From contig CM036761.1 in assembly GCA_020796225.1 (NCBI GenBank), positions 37,813,928-37,877,927 of the forward strand: 64,000 nt of DNA, in the 5' to 3' direction. The position numbers were made by a program, and so were the translations under genes. The stretch comes from Arion vulgaris. Taxonomy: Eukaryota; Mollusca; Gastropoda; Stylommatophora; Arionidae. The notes beneath the pieces are model-generated. The model was given only the letters and a program-made list of their open reading frames with translations. It searched no databases and was not told the DNA's origin. Of the stretch, positions 53,560 through 63,442 are shown one piece after another (the stretch's first letter is position 1; the number at the start of each line of letters is the position of its first letter).

Positions 53560-53950
53560 TCCAATATTAATGAAGAGAGATCATCCTATTATCAAGAGAT
53601 CATCCTATTATCAAGAGAGACATCCTATTATCAAAGAGAGATCATCCTATTATCAAAGAGAGATCATCCTATTATCAAAGAGAGATCATCCTATTATCAA
53701 AGAGAGATCATCCTATTATCAAAGAGAGATCATCCTATTATCAAAGAGAGATCATCCTATTATCAAAGAGAGATCATCCTATTATCAGTAATGGTCAAGA
53801 CTATATGCAAAATCATTCCACAAAATATGAAAGGAACAGTAGAAACAACCATGCATTCACCATCTTCGGTAACAATTTTGTCTGCATGTGAAATACCAAA
53901 ATATAAATTATCCTACGATTTGTCACGACAGAATCAGCTTCTGAAATCCT
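53560..53950 (+). pseudogene. LINE RT fragment with 22-bp minisatellite
   Basis: About ten units of AGAGAGATCATCCTATTATCA (period 22 bp, 53572-53788) lead into VKTICKIIPQNMKGTVETTM. In RTE-like RTs a 'WRGITLLS' string is followed by 'KxxCKII..RM...V'; here the last unit reads REIILLS just before V..ICKII, so the array appears to repeat that motif. Moderate confidence because the rest of the RT is missing. Confidence 0.5.
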
Positions 53951-54079
53951 AATTAAAGTATGGAATCCAAGATATATATTTTTTTAAATGTATTAGGAGT
54001 TTTCAATTCAAATGTTACCTCAAAGTTTACATCTGCCAACAAAACTTGAAAAATAACTAAAAATATAGAAAGTAAGTTG

Positions 54080-54330
54080 TATGCATTTGAAAATAAATGT
54101 CTGCAAAAAATAATGAACAGAAAATTGGAAGAAAACAGAAGCGATGAAACAACAGAGAAATGTCTGGTCAAACGCTAGTAACAACTGTTATAAGAAAGAG
54201 AAGATGAAGATATGCTGATCATATTATGAGAAAAACAAGTAAAGAAACACAACGCAGGCTACAAAGTTGGAGGCACATGAAGTTCAAGAGAAGAAATGCA
54301 TCAACATGAGTTATAGAGGCAGTGCGTTGA
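54080..54330 (+). pseudogene. RTE-like LINE C-terminal fragment
   Basis: FENKCLQKIMNRKLEENRS, then TGGTCAAACGCTAGTAACAA shared with 39241. Many stops. It lies about 130 bp before the VGLUT exon at 54463. Confidence 0.65.
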
Positions 54331-54462
54331 AGAAATCAGTACCGCGTTATAAGTCTTCAGTCGCATTGTGATATTGTATTGTGTTTGTAAGAAATATTTA
54401 ATCAGGAAAATAAATGGTTTGATTCATTAAACAGAAAAAACATTATGTTCTTTTTTCTTCAG

Positions 54463-54612
54463 AATATGTCTACGCCCTGGGTGGCTTTTTTCACGTCAAT
54501 GCCAGTGTGGGCCATCATGGTTGCCAACTTCTGCCGTTCCTGGACGTTCTACTTGCTTATCATTTCCCAACCAGCTTACTTTGAAGAAGTCTTCGGCTTC
54601 AAGATAGACGAG
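54463..54612 (+). CDS. VGLUT: VGLUT exon (helix 7)
   Basis: The acceptor is at 54461-54462 after TTCTTTTTTCTTC, and the exon has exactly 50 codons in phase 0. I place the donor at GAG|GTGAAG (54613) because this joins the next exon without an inserted residue relative to the family; read-through would meet a stop soon after. It reads [21 protein letters not shown], then [21 protein letters not shown], then GFKIDE. The arginine of FCRSW corresponds to Arg322 of rat VGLUT2, a substrate-contact residue. A long (TA)n tract begins about 40 bp after the exon. Confidence 0.95.
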
Positions 54613-54653
54613 GTGAAGCAAATATGACGTATGGTATACATACATGCAAACAA

Positions 54654-54654
<1 letters not shown>

Positions 54655-54736
<82 letters not shown>
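54655..54736. repeat. (TA)n microsatellite
   Basis: Pure TA, about 80 bp, beginning about 40 bp after the VGLUT donor at 54613. Confidence 0.95.
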
Positions 54737-54737
<1 letters not shown>

Positions 54738-54903
54738 CGTCACCTTAAAGTAGCATTAAAATATTGTTTGGTTAGTCTTGCTAGAGAACTTGGTTCTAGA
54801 AATCTCTACGAATTGGGTCGTTTATTTGCTCCAGCTGAGAAATAAAAAATGAGTTTAGATATTATTCTTAAAAATTAGATACCAACTCTTGCGTCAACCC
54901 AGC

Positions 54904-55067
54904 TTCTTCTTCTTCTTCTTCTTTGAGTTTGTTCTTTACGACCAATTTTAATCTTTGTGATATGTTTGATCTTTGCCAAGAACGTGTATACGTTGAACAT
55001 TGGTTTGGTAGGCACCAAACGCATAGACTTCTACACATTTAAGACACGTGCATCCGATTTCAACCAA
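54904..55067 (-). mobile_element. SINE-A, 5'-truncated, 11-bp TSD
   Basis: Flanked by GTCAACCCAGC (54893-54903) and GTCAACCTAGC (55068-55078). Truncated at GATTTCAACCAA like 16661-16822. TTC tail at the left. Confidence 0.85.
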
Positions 55068-55337
55068 GTCAACCTAGCTAAGGAGTATGGTAATAATCAT
55101 GTACGATTTAACGCAAGCAATCTCTGTCTCAAACGCATGTGATGGAAGAAATATGTCTCCGGTACACTTTCCCACAGATGACTTGTAAGTCCACAAACAT
55201 ATGCTCTAGACCCACTATACATATTAGAAAATTCTGTTATTTTCTGTGATCAGTGTTAGATGCTGTTGCGTGTTGGAGAAAGCGAACTGGAACAAATCAA
55301 CTGCTGAAATAAGATGCCCTGATTCTAAAGTTCAAAA

Positions 55338-55572
55338 TATCATCATTATCATCAAATAGCTTGTCCTGAGCAGAACTTTGCAATCTTAACAGTCTTTAGA
55401 ATTTCTCTCTCTCATAGGACATATGACATAGGCCTCTGCAACTGCTATCTGCTCAAACCAACAGTTACATCCTGAATCCATCTTCTCCGTGGTCTTCCTC
55501 TTCTTCTCTTTGCGTTATGCCTCCTTCCATGATGGTCTTCCCCAGCCTTTCATGCCTCTTCATATGTTCAAA
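55338..55572 (-). pseudogene. LINE 3' end, antisense
   Basis: Relative of 5191-5403: ATCATCATTATCATCAAATAG tail, ACAGTTACATCCTGAATCC, TTCTTCTCTTTGCG, CCTTTCATGCC. Confidence 0.75.
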
Positions 55573-55875
55573 ATTACTACTTTTTCTCATTTTTATTTGT
55601 AGCATCAGCCAGTTTTCTTTGATTTTGAGTTATTTCCGGAAATTATAGTTGAAAATATCCCATCTCAATATTTGCAATCAATACAACAACATACAGGTAC
55701 TGGTTAGTTCAGATCCCTTAGAATAATATAAGTAGGTATTCTATGACGAGCTTAGATATAAAACAAAAATAAGAATAAGTAGTGTTGGAAGCAGAGTTCA
55801 TGAAACAATTGTGGCTAACTTTTATTTCAATGCTGTATGTAGATAAGACAGCTTGATATTAGAGAGAGTTTGTTA
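55573..55875. other. No recognisable feature
   Basis: Intron; nothing recognised. Confidence 0.4.
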
Positions 55876-55879
55876 TTAA

Positions 55880-56150
55880 AGAGCCAAACATCAAGTAAAA
55901 TTAAATATTTCCGACACATCAAACGACATAAGCGGCTAGAGAAGATAATTTTGGAGGGAAGAGTGGCTGGAAGAAGAATGAGAAGAAGATCTAGAAGGCG
56001 ATGGGTGCACGGTGCCATTGACGATCTGAGAATGAATGCTGTTGATGTCGGTTAACTTGCACAGAACAGAGAGTTTTTCATGACTGCTGTTATGGGAGCC
56101 AAATTTTGAACTGGACAAGCTACTTGATGTTGATGATGATGTAGATAAGA
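55880..56150 (+). pseudogene. (GATG)-tailed LINE C-terminus
   Basis: SSKIKYFRHIKRHKRLEKII, GRVAGRRMRRRSRRRWVHGA, IDDLRMNAVDVG and stop, then CTGTTATGGGAGCCAAATTT and a GATGTTGATGATGATG tail. Open frame over about 60 codons, so moderately young. Confidence 0.8.
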
Positions 56151-56344
56151 TATATTTGCCAAAGAAATGTAAAGGAACATATTTTGATACAATGCAGTAA
56201 TTTGGGAAATCCATAGTTAGGTGCGTATTTTTACCTTGACCGGCATCACTCTGGCTGTTTCAACGTTTCAGTTTCTCTTGTATCCAGTTGATGCTGTGTC
56301 TATCTAAGATTGTGAAGAGGTCTAAAACTGAGCATTGTATTCAT

Positions 56345-56565
56345 TGTTACCGATTTTACCCCATATGGCTCGGTTTTTCTCCAGAAAAAAAGTTCACATC
56401 AACTGCCGAGAATATTGCACAAAGCATGAACTCCGTAGTTCCGGCAACAATCCTAGTAGTCTTTAGACAAAAATGCCCGTGTGTACAGAATGAAACGGTC
56501 GGAATTTGAAACCATGACTTTCTGAACCCAATGTAATGGTTTAACCACTTGGCCCCAGAGACCGA
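56345..56565 (-). mobile_element. SINE-G, antisense, tRNA-like head
   Basis: On the minus strand the head GGTCTCTGGGGCCAAGTGG and TTTCAAATTCCGACC, then body AACTACGGAGTTCATGC; printed strand shows CCCATATGGCTCGG at the left. Confidence 0.8.
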
Positions 56566-56639
56566 GCTTTCTGTTTTAGGAGAGTTGTGAAGAGATGAGT
56601 TTTGTCTACAAATGGAAGGCTATACAATACATACATCAT

Positions 56640-56832
56640 CATTCATTATCATTAATCCTCTCCGCTCCTCGTGGAGCATAGGGCCTCAACAGTTGTCGCC
56701 ACTCTTCTCGGTCTCTGGCTGTTCTTTTTATGGTCTCCCAGGTCAATTGAGCACTCTTCAGCTCCTCAATAAGACCTCGTCTCCAAGTCTGCTTAGGGCG
56801 TCCTCTTTTCGTTTTCCCTGCGGGTTCCATTC
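56640..56832 (-). pseudogene. LINE C-terminus, antisense
   Basis: The minus strand encodes EPAGKTKRGRPKQTWRRGLI, AQLTWETIKRTARDREEWRQ and LLRPYAPRGAERIN, then a stop. Open throughout its 60 codons. Relative at 60986-61180. Confidence 0.85.
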
Positions 56833-56844
56833 GAGCACCTAATT

Positions 56845-57160
56845 TGTTTTTGGTTTCTGTAACTACTGTTTTTTTTAAATGGATGAGTAGTTAGCCCATC
56901 GCACAACCCCCAACCTGGAGGACCAAGAGACCACATTTAGTCTGCCCTCTCTTCTTCGACCTTCCCGGCTTGGGTAACCCTGCCGGCATAGCTCTCCGGG
57001 TCCCTGAGGTAATACATACATACAGATATATATTTAAATAACAATACAAAATGTTTTTTGTATCCGTCCAAGCTGTTAATAATTCTTAATGTTGTACAAC
57101 AGTACATCTTTCCAAACTTGTCTTAGGTCATAAGTGCTCCTTTGTTTCAATAGTTACTTT
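56845..57160. other. No recognisable feature
   Basis: Intron before the last visible exon. 56890-57000 is comparatively GC-rich (CATCGCACAACCCCCAACC), perhaps an old element of unknown type. Confidence 0.4.
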
Positions 57161-57175
57161 TGTATTTGATTTCAG

Positions 57176-57305
57176 AGTGGTACTCTATCTGCACTTCCTC
57201 ATTTGGTGATGGCCATCATTGTGCCAATAGGAGGACAGATTGCTGACTTTCTGCGACGACGTATACTGACCACAACAACTGTCAGAAAAATATTCAATTG
57301 CGGAG
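57176..57305 (+). CDS. VGLUT: VGLUT exon (helix 8 and following loop)
   Basis: The acceptor is at 57174-57175 (TTTGATTTCAG) and the donor GTGTGT at 57306. Phase 0 entry gives 43 codons, and a final G opens a split glycine. It reads [20 protein letters not shown], then [19 protein letters not shown], then [26 protein letters not shown] and NCGG are VGLUT hallmarks. The next expected exon should begin with the equivalent of FGMEAT; I see nothing like it between 57306 and 64000, so that intron exceeds 6.69 kb. Confidence 0.95.
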
Positions 57306-57522
57306 GTGTGTATTACAATAGTCTGTTACTAGCTATTCAATTTTAATCTTTACATACATTTTTAAACATGAACAAATATAGCAGTATGCTGATTACTTAT
57401 ACTGCTTTATATATCTTTGTAAATAATTAACACGTTGAAGTTTCTGTTAGATGTAGTGTAAAGACATGATGAACTAGACCAGTCGACAGTTTGATTGAAG
57501 ATTATAGATCAGTAGAGCTCCG

Positions 57523-57750
57523 TCTGGGGCGTCTGTGGCTTAAGGGATAGTGACTCGGGTCTATTAACCGTTCTGAGTTCGAATCACGCTGCGGACAAAT
57601 TGGTTGCAAATTGTTTCAGGTGGATTTTTACAAAAGGACGATGGTACCACCCGTTCAGAAAGAAATGGCAAACTAATGAACGTAATAATGCCTAGAAAAA
57701 TCACAAACCGCGTTAAAACGCTGGGGTTGATTCACAAAGTCCTGTAAAGG
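57523..57750 (+). mobile_element. SINE-H, best copy, tRNA-like head
   Basis: GCGTCTGTGGCTTAAGGGAT (A-box side) and TGAGTTCGAATCACG (B box), then ATTTTTACAAAAGGACGATG, ACCCGTTCAGAAAG, TGCCTAGAAAAATCACAAAC and CTGGGGTTGATTCAC. Confidence 0.85.
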
Positions 57751-58320
57751 ATATGCAATTAACTTTTAGAGCTCCGTCAAGTCTCAGTTAAAGAATGAAC
57801 AAGATTTTTGAATTAAGCTGAGCGTTTTCTGCTTAGAAAGGTCGATATACAGGAGAACATGTATATGGCAGCAGTATAAGAAGCAAGAAATACACAGAAT
57901 AATTAAATATTTAAAATAATAATAATCGACATTTTGAATTTAAGCCTTTATCAAGATAACACATATACATATAACATTTTCCGTAGCATTTTCAGACATT
58001 AAGGTATGAAATTTCCGTCACTTCATATTTATAGTCTCATGTGTGCAGGAGGTGGAAGGGCCAATTCCTTTCCTCACGTGAGAGGAACGTCCAATGTGGG
58101 ATTTAGCCCACAACCCTTTTGCGTTCGAGGAGATAAAGGAACGCTTATGCATCACGCAAACCGTCCCTCTGACAACATTTACAAATACTAAATACTAATA
58201 AAAATTAAAACATGCATCTTAAATTTAAGAACGAACTGAATATGTCCCGAAATTAGATGGTAAAATAGCAAAGACGCCAGGAAATCTGTAAGCGGGCAAT
58301 AAAGAAGCACGCTCTCCAAA
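57751..58320. other. No recognisable feature
   Basis: Intron. TTGAATTTAAGCCTTTATCA near 57935 may be a relic of repeat N. Confidence 0.4.
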
Positions 58321-58322
58321 AC

Positions 58323-58760
58323 GCATATAATGATGATGATGATGCTCATCCATCACGGGTGATAATGACCACACAAATTTTCATCAAAGGGAATGTAGTT
58401 GCGCTATGTTTGTCTGTGTGTGCGTAGATGACTAGTGAGCCCGATACGGGCTTGAAATATTCTTGTACAGTGTGGGCAAGGTATACTTGCACTTGTGGGA
58501 AGTTTTACTGCTTTTTTATTTTGACGTTCTTGTTTCCATCCGTGCTGTTCTACCTGCCTCGCAGGCCGAGGAACTGTGTCGAAGAAGTGTGCACCAGGCT
58601 TATCTGTCTTGAGCAACATTCTCCCAGTTGTTGACTTCTATGCCAAAGGATTTCATCGAGTTCATTAGTGTATCTTTGAATCGCTTTTTCTGACCCCCCT
58701 GTGAGCGTTTACCGCTATGCAGGTCACCATAAAAGAGTCACCATAAAACCCATATATACA
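58323..58760 (-). pseudogene. LINE C-terminus with C2H2 zinc finger, antisense
   Basis: The minus strand first shows RFKDTLMNSMKSFGIEVN-like and NNWENVAQDR residues, then, across a frame change, ASIPCPHCTRIFQARIGL, TSHLRTH: a C-x2-C-x12-H-x3-H finger. The stop TAG follows RQT. A C-terminal finger of this 'RIGL.SH.R.H' type is a known feature of certain animal LINE proteins. The 3' UTR is about 80 bp and ends in CATCATCATCATCAT on the printed side reversed. Confidence 0.75.
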
Positions 58761-59118
58761 CAGACCAAATATATATTAGTATTTAAAATATGATTATGTG
58801 AAATAATATAAAGAAATTCAAACTTTACCACGATACCCCAGTCTGTACTGGAACGACGAAGTTAAGTACGTTTTCAGTTCGATATGTATTAGATTGAAAT
58901 AGTTTAGGAGTTAGAAAATGAATATAGTGCTGTCAATGCATTTCAAAATTACCGTCAACCAACCACGTCCCTACGACTGGCAACATTCGTTTCAGTGATA
59001 AAGTAGCACATGTCTCAACTGATTAGATTTGGTTGAGTAACGAGAAGAGTGGAGGGAATTTCACATCCAAATTCTAAGATTTAGTATTCTGAGGCATGTA
59101 CAATTTGAATTAGGTAGC
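58761..59118. other. No recognisable feature
   Basis: Intron; nothing recognised. Confidence 0.4.
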
Positions 59119-59126
59119 ATTATACC

Positions 59127-59290
59127 CAGTGGCGGCTCGTCTATAAGGGCCAGTAGGGCTGGACCCGACCAAGCATAATGTATAACGTGTATTTATTATT
59201 TTTAAATTAAAATATAGCAATCTAAAACCATAATTTATCCGTAACAAAATGTCTGGCCCCACCAACAAAAATTATTACGAGCCGCCACTG
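59127..59290. mobile_element. hAT-like MITE-2, perfect 8-bp TSD
   Basis: Flanked by ATTATACC at 59119-59126 and 59291-59298. Ends CAGTGGCGGCTCGT and ACGAGCCGCCACTG are perfect 14-bp inverted repeats, starting with the CAG typical of hAT ends. No coding capacity. Confidence 0.95.
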
Positions 59291-59298
59291 ATTATACC

Positions 59299-59500
59299 CT
59301 ATTCGGTGGAACGGATTAGTGTAATCTTTCGACTATCTACTCGGACTGAAGGGGGTTGTGGGTTCCATCCCACACTCGACTTTCCCCACGTATGTAAAGG
59401 AATTGGCACATCTACCTCCTGTACACTAGATATGATAAGTATGAAGGGACAGACAATTCATACACTAAGGTCTGAAAAGGCTACGGGAAATGTTAATATA
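59299..59500 (+). mobile_element. SINE-L, tRNA-like head
   Basis: CGGTGGAACGGATTAGTGTA (A-box side) and TGTGGGTTCCATCCCAC (B box). 3' part CACTAAGGTCTGAAAAGGCT also occurs after the SINE-B at 40767. Confidence 0.65.
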
Positions 59501-59504
59501 TATA

Positions 59505-59732
59505 TAACGGCCACATCAAACGACATGAGAGTCTGAGAAGATAATTTTGGAGAGAATGGTGCATGGAAGAAGAATGAGAGGAAGACCTAGAAAATGATGG
59601 GTGCAAGATGTCATTGACAATATGGGAATGACTGCAGCTGACGCCTGTTAATTTGCACAGAATAGTTTTCAGGACTGCTGTCATGGGAGCCAAGTTCTGG
59701 AAGGGACAAGCTACTTGTTCATGATGATATAT
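59505..59732 (+). pseudogene. (GATG)-tailed LINE C-terminus
   Basis: AAACGACATGAGAGTCTGAG, AAGATAATTTTGGAGAGAAT, TGCACAGAATAGTTTTCAGG, TGGGAGCCAAGTTCTGGAAG; ends TGATGATATATAT in a (TA)n run. Parallel to 55880-56150. Confidence 0.75.
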
Positions 59733-59739
59733 ATATATA

Positions 59740-60980
59740 TATATTTCATATTGGATTGCCTTTCTATTTTTTCTGTTGCAATAATACGTGTATTCATATA
59801 TACCACAACAACAGCAAAGGAAAGTAAAAAAATACAAGAAATAGGATAAAAAAAAGAAAATACTGAAATAAAAACAAATAAAATAAAACAACGATAGATT
59901 GAATAAAAGAAACGTCAGACTAGAAAAAACAAAGAAGGAGAAATGTTGAATAGAAAAAATAAATTAATTTTGTGCTAAAACAGAATGAAGAGAACATGGC
60001 GACTGGGGAACTCATGTCTCTTCTGTCTTGTGTAATCTAATGTTCCACCTCTCTTATCTAAATCGGATTTCTGACCAGCCACAAAACAAAAGGACGTGAA
60101 TGAGAAAGATAACTTAACGATTGGGAAAGAACTCGAACTTTTTTCTTCTATTCTTGTTTAACATAGTTCGATTTTCCTGAGTAGACTTTGTGCCATCTTC
60201 GATTCAATCGCGATTCAATTCCGCCTATTTCCTCTCTAATCCAATCCTTCTCGAGTGTCCGATGGTTGGGCTTGTATTTCAACCTTCAATCCGCTTCGTT
60301 CTAATTTCATTACATTAACCAGAATGTGGATGATTTCAAACAAAAACCGGAAAGGGTACCCCGGAATTAAAGTGTTCGAAATGAAATCATCCTGGGTTTA
60401 ATTTTACCGGGATGGTGGCCTGACCAGACACCGGATCCAATCAAGGTGACATGGTAATGAGACACCGGTTCACGATTTTGGCATGCCCTCGTGAAATTCA
60501 TCCACATTGCAATTTTCAACTACGGCGCAATTACCTTATGATCATGCAAGATCTTGTCCATGTTTCTCCCTGTAGGCGTCTCCGTTGACAGCAGATTTTG
60601 ATAGAAAATAGCATAATCCCTCATTTTCATTAACTTTTTATCCTTGATGCATATCTACTTTGTTGACTTCGTATAATAGACTTTGTTGCCTTTCTCTTCA
60701 TTTTTTGGAGTCAAGATCGACAAATATTTTCCCCACACAATTCTTTTTAAAAATGTAACGCATCTAACAGTTCTATCTTGATTGATCTGTGTTAGTTTTT
60801 TTTTTAAAAACCATGTAATTTTTTTTCTTTGAGAAAGCTTTGCACATTTGCATATGCTTTGCAATTTACTTTTACTCCACGTTCTTTATGTAGATGATAT
60901 TTACCACCCCCTTCCCCAAAAACCACATTGTGGTTAAACAGTTTTATGCTAATCTGTTATTTTGTATTTACTTATTTATT
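59740..60980. other. No recognisable feature
   Basis: Last visible intron. A-rich stretch 59820-59960, then mixed sequence. No VGLUT exon and no repeat copy recognised. Confidence 0.5.
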
Positions 60981-60985
60981 TATTT

Positions 60986-61180
60986 ATTCCTTTCCGCTCC
61001 TCGTGGAGCATATGGTCTCAACAGTTGTTCGACACTTTTCCCGGTCTCTGGCTGTTTTCTTTATGGCCTGCCAGGCTAGTCGAGCACCCTTCAGTTCCCC
61101 AAAAAGACTGAGTCTCCAGATCTATTTAGGAGTTTCCTTTTCCGTTTTTCCTGCGGGTTCCACTCAAATGCGTTTCTAGT
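60986..61180 (-). pseudogene. LINE C-terminus, antisense
   Basis: CTTTCCGCTCCTCGTGGAGC and TTTTTCCTGCGGGTTCCACT match 56640-56832; frame broken by several changes. Confidence 0.75.
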
Positions 61181-61189
61181 AAGACTGTG

Positions 61190-61510
61190 TCTTCCGTATG
61201 CCCGACTCACTACTCTTTTCTCCTCTTAACATGAGTCTATTCCATTTCCTCCTAATACACTATCAACTAAATTTTAAGAAACTCAGTTTGCTACTACTGG
61301 AAATATTTATGTAAATGCCCATGTTTCTTTCCATTTTATTTCAGTCAAATTTGCAATCTCTTCATCTTCTTTGCAATTCATCTTATTCGTTTGAAGTTAG
61401 AGTAATTGCTAATGTTTACCATGATATCTCTTTCCATTTTATTACATGGTCAAGAAATAATATCAATTGACAGTTTGTATGTCTTATCTACAGCTTCTCG
61501 TTTATATATT
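61190..61510. other. No recognisable feature
   Basis: Intron; nothing recognised. Confidence 0.4.
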
Positions 61511-61514
61511 CTTT

Positions 61515-61690
61515 ATCCAAGAAAGCGATGGCGCAGTGGATAATGCACTTACTCTGTGAATAAGCGTTCCTAGGTTCGAGATCCTTAAATGGGGTTAAAT
61601 TTTTCCGACCATAACAGATCTTAGGTCTGCCTAGCCTCATGTTAAAATAAAAAATAAACTGGGAGGTAAAAATGATCTGTGTAATGTTGA
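61515..61690 (+). mobile_element. SINE-K, tRNA-like head, single copy here
   Basis: AAAGCGATGGCGCAGTGGAT (A box) and CCTAGGTTCGAGATCC (B box) about 40 bp apart; no matching acceptor stem, so a SINE is more likely than a tRNA gene. Confidence 0.6.
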
Positions 61691-61782
61691 TCACTTAATA
61701 CTTTGTATGTCGTTGGCCTAAGAATTATATGAAAATAATACCGTATATCCCAATATACCCACGGTATTTTTTTCCAATCCAG

Positions 61783-61975
61783 AAGCACTTGAGCTTTCAG
61801 CTCTTCGGTTCGGTGCCATAGACATCGTAACCCTTCGGTTCGGTGTCATGAACACCGTAAATCTGGAAAACCTTTGGTTTTTCTGCCAGCCTGCAGAATT
61901 GAACCCGCGCTCACAGAGAGCTTGTCACCCGTTGACCAACGCGCTACGAACACGCTGGGCAGGTGTGCGATACCC
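61783..61975 (-). mobile_element. SINE-E, antisense
   Basis: GAAGCACTTGAGCTTTCAGC tail side, two GGTTCGGTGYCAT blocks, AGAATTGAACCCGCGCTCAC (B box) and GTTGACCAACGCGCTACGAA (A box) on the printed strand. Confidence 0.8.
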
Positions 61976-61979
61976 AACG

Positions 61980-62254
61980 GTATAAAACAGGTTATTATTA
62001 TACTCTGTATAAGTTTTTTTTCGCTTTCATATACTCACACATTTTGAACAATCAGTTCTCTGTATCTATATTTCTGTAAAAATAAATTAGTATAAAAGTA
62101 AAGGAACACTTTTTGTACCAAGTAGTATATAGGTTAATACGGTTTTAGGCCTGTATTTTTCATTGACCGTCGGTATAACGTTGGGTGATATAGTCAACTT
62201 CACGCTGGCAGCCTTTACTTCCCAGTGATTTCCTGGTACCCAATTGAGACTGGG
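61980..62254. other. No recognisable feature
   Basis: Intron; nothing recognised. Confidence 0.4.
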
Positions 62255-62375
62255 TCGACATGAGAGCCGTCACGGTGGAACAAATTTCACGAATACTTGT
62301 GGAATTGAACCCGGATAATTAGCCTAAGAAGCGAGATCACTAACAACTACGCTTCTGCGGCTCTCATAATTCTGT
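62255..62375 (-). mobile_element. SINE-J, antisense
   Basis: GTGGAATTGAACCCGGATAA (B box) and ACAACTACGCTTCTGCGGCT (A box) on the printed strand; parallels 46670-46750. Confidence 0.7.
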
Positions 62376-62429
62376 ACCATATTCATATTTTATTATTCAG
62401 TAAAGGAGTTAAGCAGACTAGTTTTCGTT

Positions 62430-62580
62430 ATGTAGGGCGTGGGATCGAATCTGCGCAGTTTTTCTTATATATTCATTAGTATTTTTGCTGGAGCTACAGA
62501 GTTTTGACAGATTGCGTGTCATTTTCTGTGGAGACGAGTTTAACTAGGTGAACCAGATGAAGGAAAGTAAACCCTTCGCC
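62430..62580 (+). mobile_element. SINE-G, diverged
   Basis: GGGCGTGGGATCGAATCTGC (B-box side), GCTGGAGCTACAGAGTTTTG, GTGTCATTTTCTGTGGAGAC; A-box side missing. Confidence 0.65.
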
Positions 62581-63262
62581 AACAGACCTCTTTAGAACTT
62601 TTTGAAATTAAGAATGAAGTATTCTAAAGAGGCCATTGATAAATGTTGGAAGGATTTAGTCAATAATATTCTCTACGGATGTGTTATGATAGCAGAGGAC
62701 ATAAGCAATTAGAGATTTATACACGTTTAATGTTATTGAAAAAAGATTACAATATTGAAGCTACTAAGAAATACTTTTTTAAAAATCTGGTTTCCATTGC
62801 TTTGTGTTCGAAACATTTACCTCTAAACACATCAACAAACAATCACATTCACAGTTTATTCTCATTCTAACGACCAGTAATGTAGTCCATTTATTTTATA
62901 TTGCGCTTCTCCATATTGTTCCCACACGCTGTCGTTACCTCTTAACTCTCACTCTTCAAATAAAAGAAAAGCCTTCATTCTCCTGCAAATGTATGCTTTC
63001 AATTCATTAACACTCTAGGATACTTTATCGTCTCTGGGTGAATCTTTATGTTCATAGGAAATTTATACAGAACCTATGCGTGTTTTTAACTCAAGGAAAA
63101 CGCTTCCTTGAGAGACTTCTAAATCTATCAAAGTCGAGGAAAGATCCCTAGTTTTATTTGGCTTAAGACCCTTTTAATTTCTTATCAGACTCCAACGGGC
63201 CTTCCAAGACAGCTTGAACAGAATAATGCTCTCAAAGACCTCTCCTCTTCTTGTAAAAAAGA
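62581..63262. other. No recognisable feature
   Basis: Intron; nothing recognised. Confidence 0.4.
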
Positions 63263-63270
63263 TCTGTGAG

Positions 63271-63434
63271 CAGTGGCGGTTCGTGCTCAGTTTTGTTGGT
63301 GGGGCCAGACATTTTTTTCCGTATAAATCATTGTTTTTGGTTGCTATATTTTAACTTATGAAATAATAAATACACATTATATATTATTTTTGTGGGGCCC
63401 TTCCCCACTGGCCCTTAATGACGAGCCGCCACTG
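63271..63434. mobile_element. hAT-like MITE-2, perfect 8-bp TSD
   Basis: Flanked by TCTGTGAG at 63263-63270 and 63435-63442. Ends CAGTGGCGGTTCGTG and GACGAGCCGCCACTG. Opposite orientation to 59127-59290 internally (GGTGGGGCCAGAC first). Confidence 0.95.
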
Positions 63435-63442
63435 TCTGTGAG

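Larger units (their letters stand above)
5859..57305 (+). other. VGLUT: VGLUT (SLC17A6/7/8-type) gene, internal six-exon segment
   Basis: Gene model joined from six exons listed separately. Introns inside the window are 6531, 12832, 19981, 8839 and 2563 bp, and the next is longer than 6.69 kb. All visible borders are AG at the acceptor and GT at the donor, and the phases (2-0, 0-1, 1-1, 1-0, 0-0, 0-1) fit without a gap. The joined 701 nt encode about 233 residues with no stop. The product is a proton-driven vesicular glutamate transporter of the SLC17 family, which loads glutamate into synaptic vesicles. Signature strings such as YPACHG, GSYAGAV and [11 protein letters not shown] separate VGLUT from sialin-like SLC17 members. 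Start codon, helices 1-2, helices 9-12 and the stop lie outside the window. Confidence 0.95.

Noticed and set aside
58404..58619. C2H2 zinc finger as a host transcription factor exon
   Set aside because: Only one finger, upstream residues match LINE C-termini, and the end has a simple-repeat tail.
61515..61590. Possible tRNA gene
   Set aside because: Boxes are present, but no plausible cloverleaf acceptor stem; treated as a SINE head.
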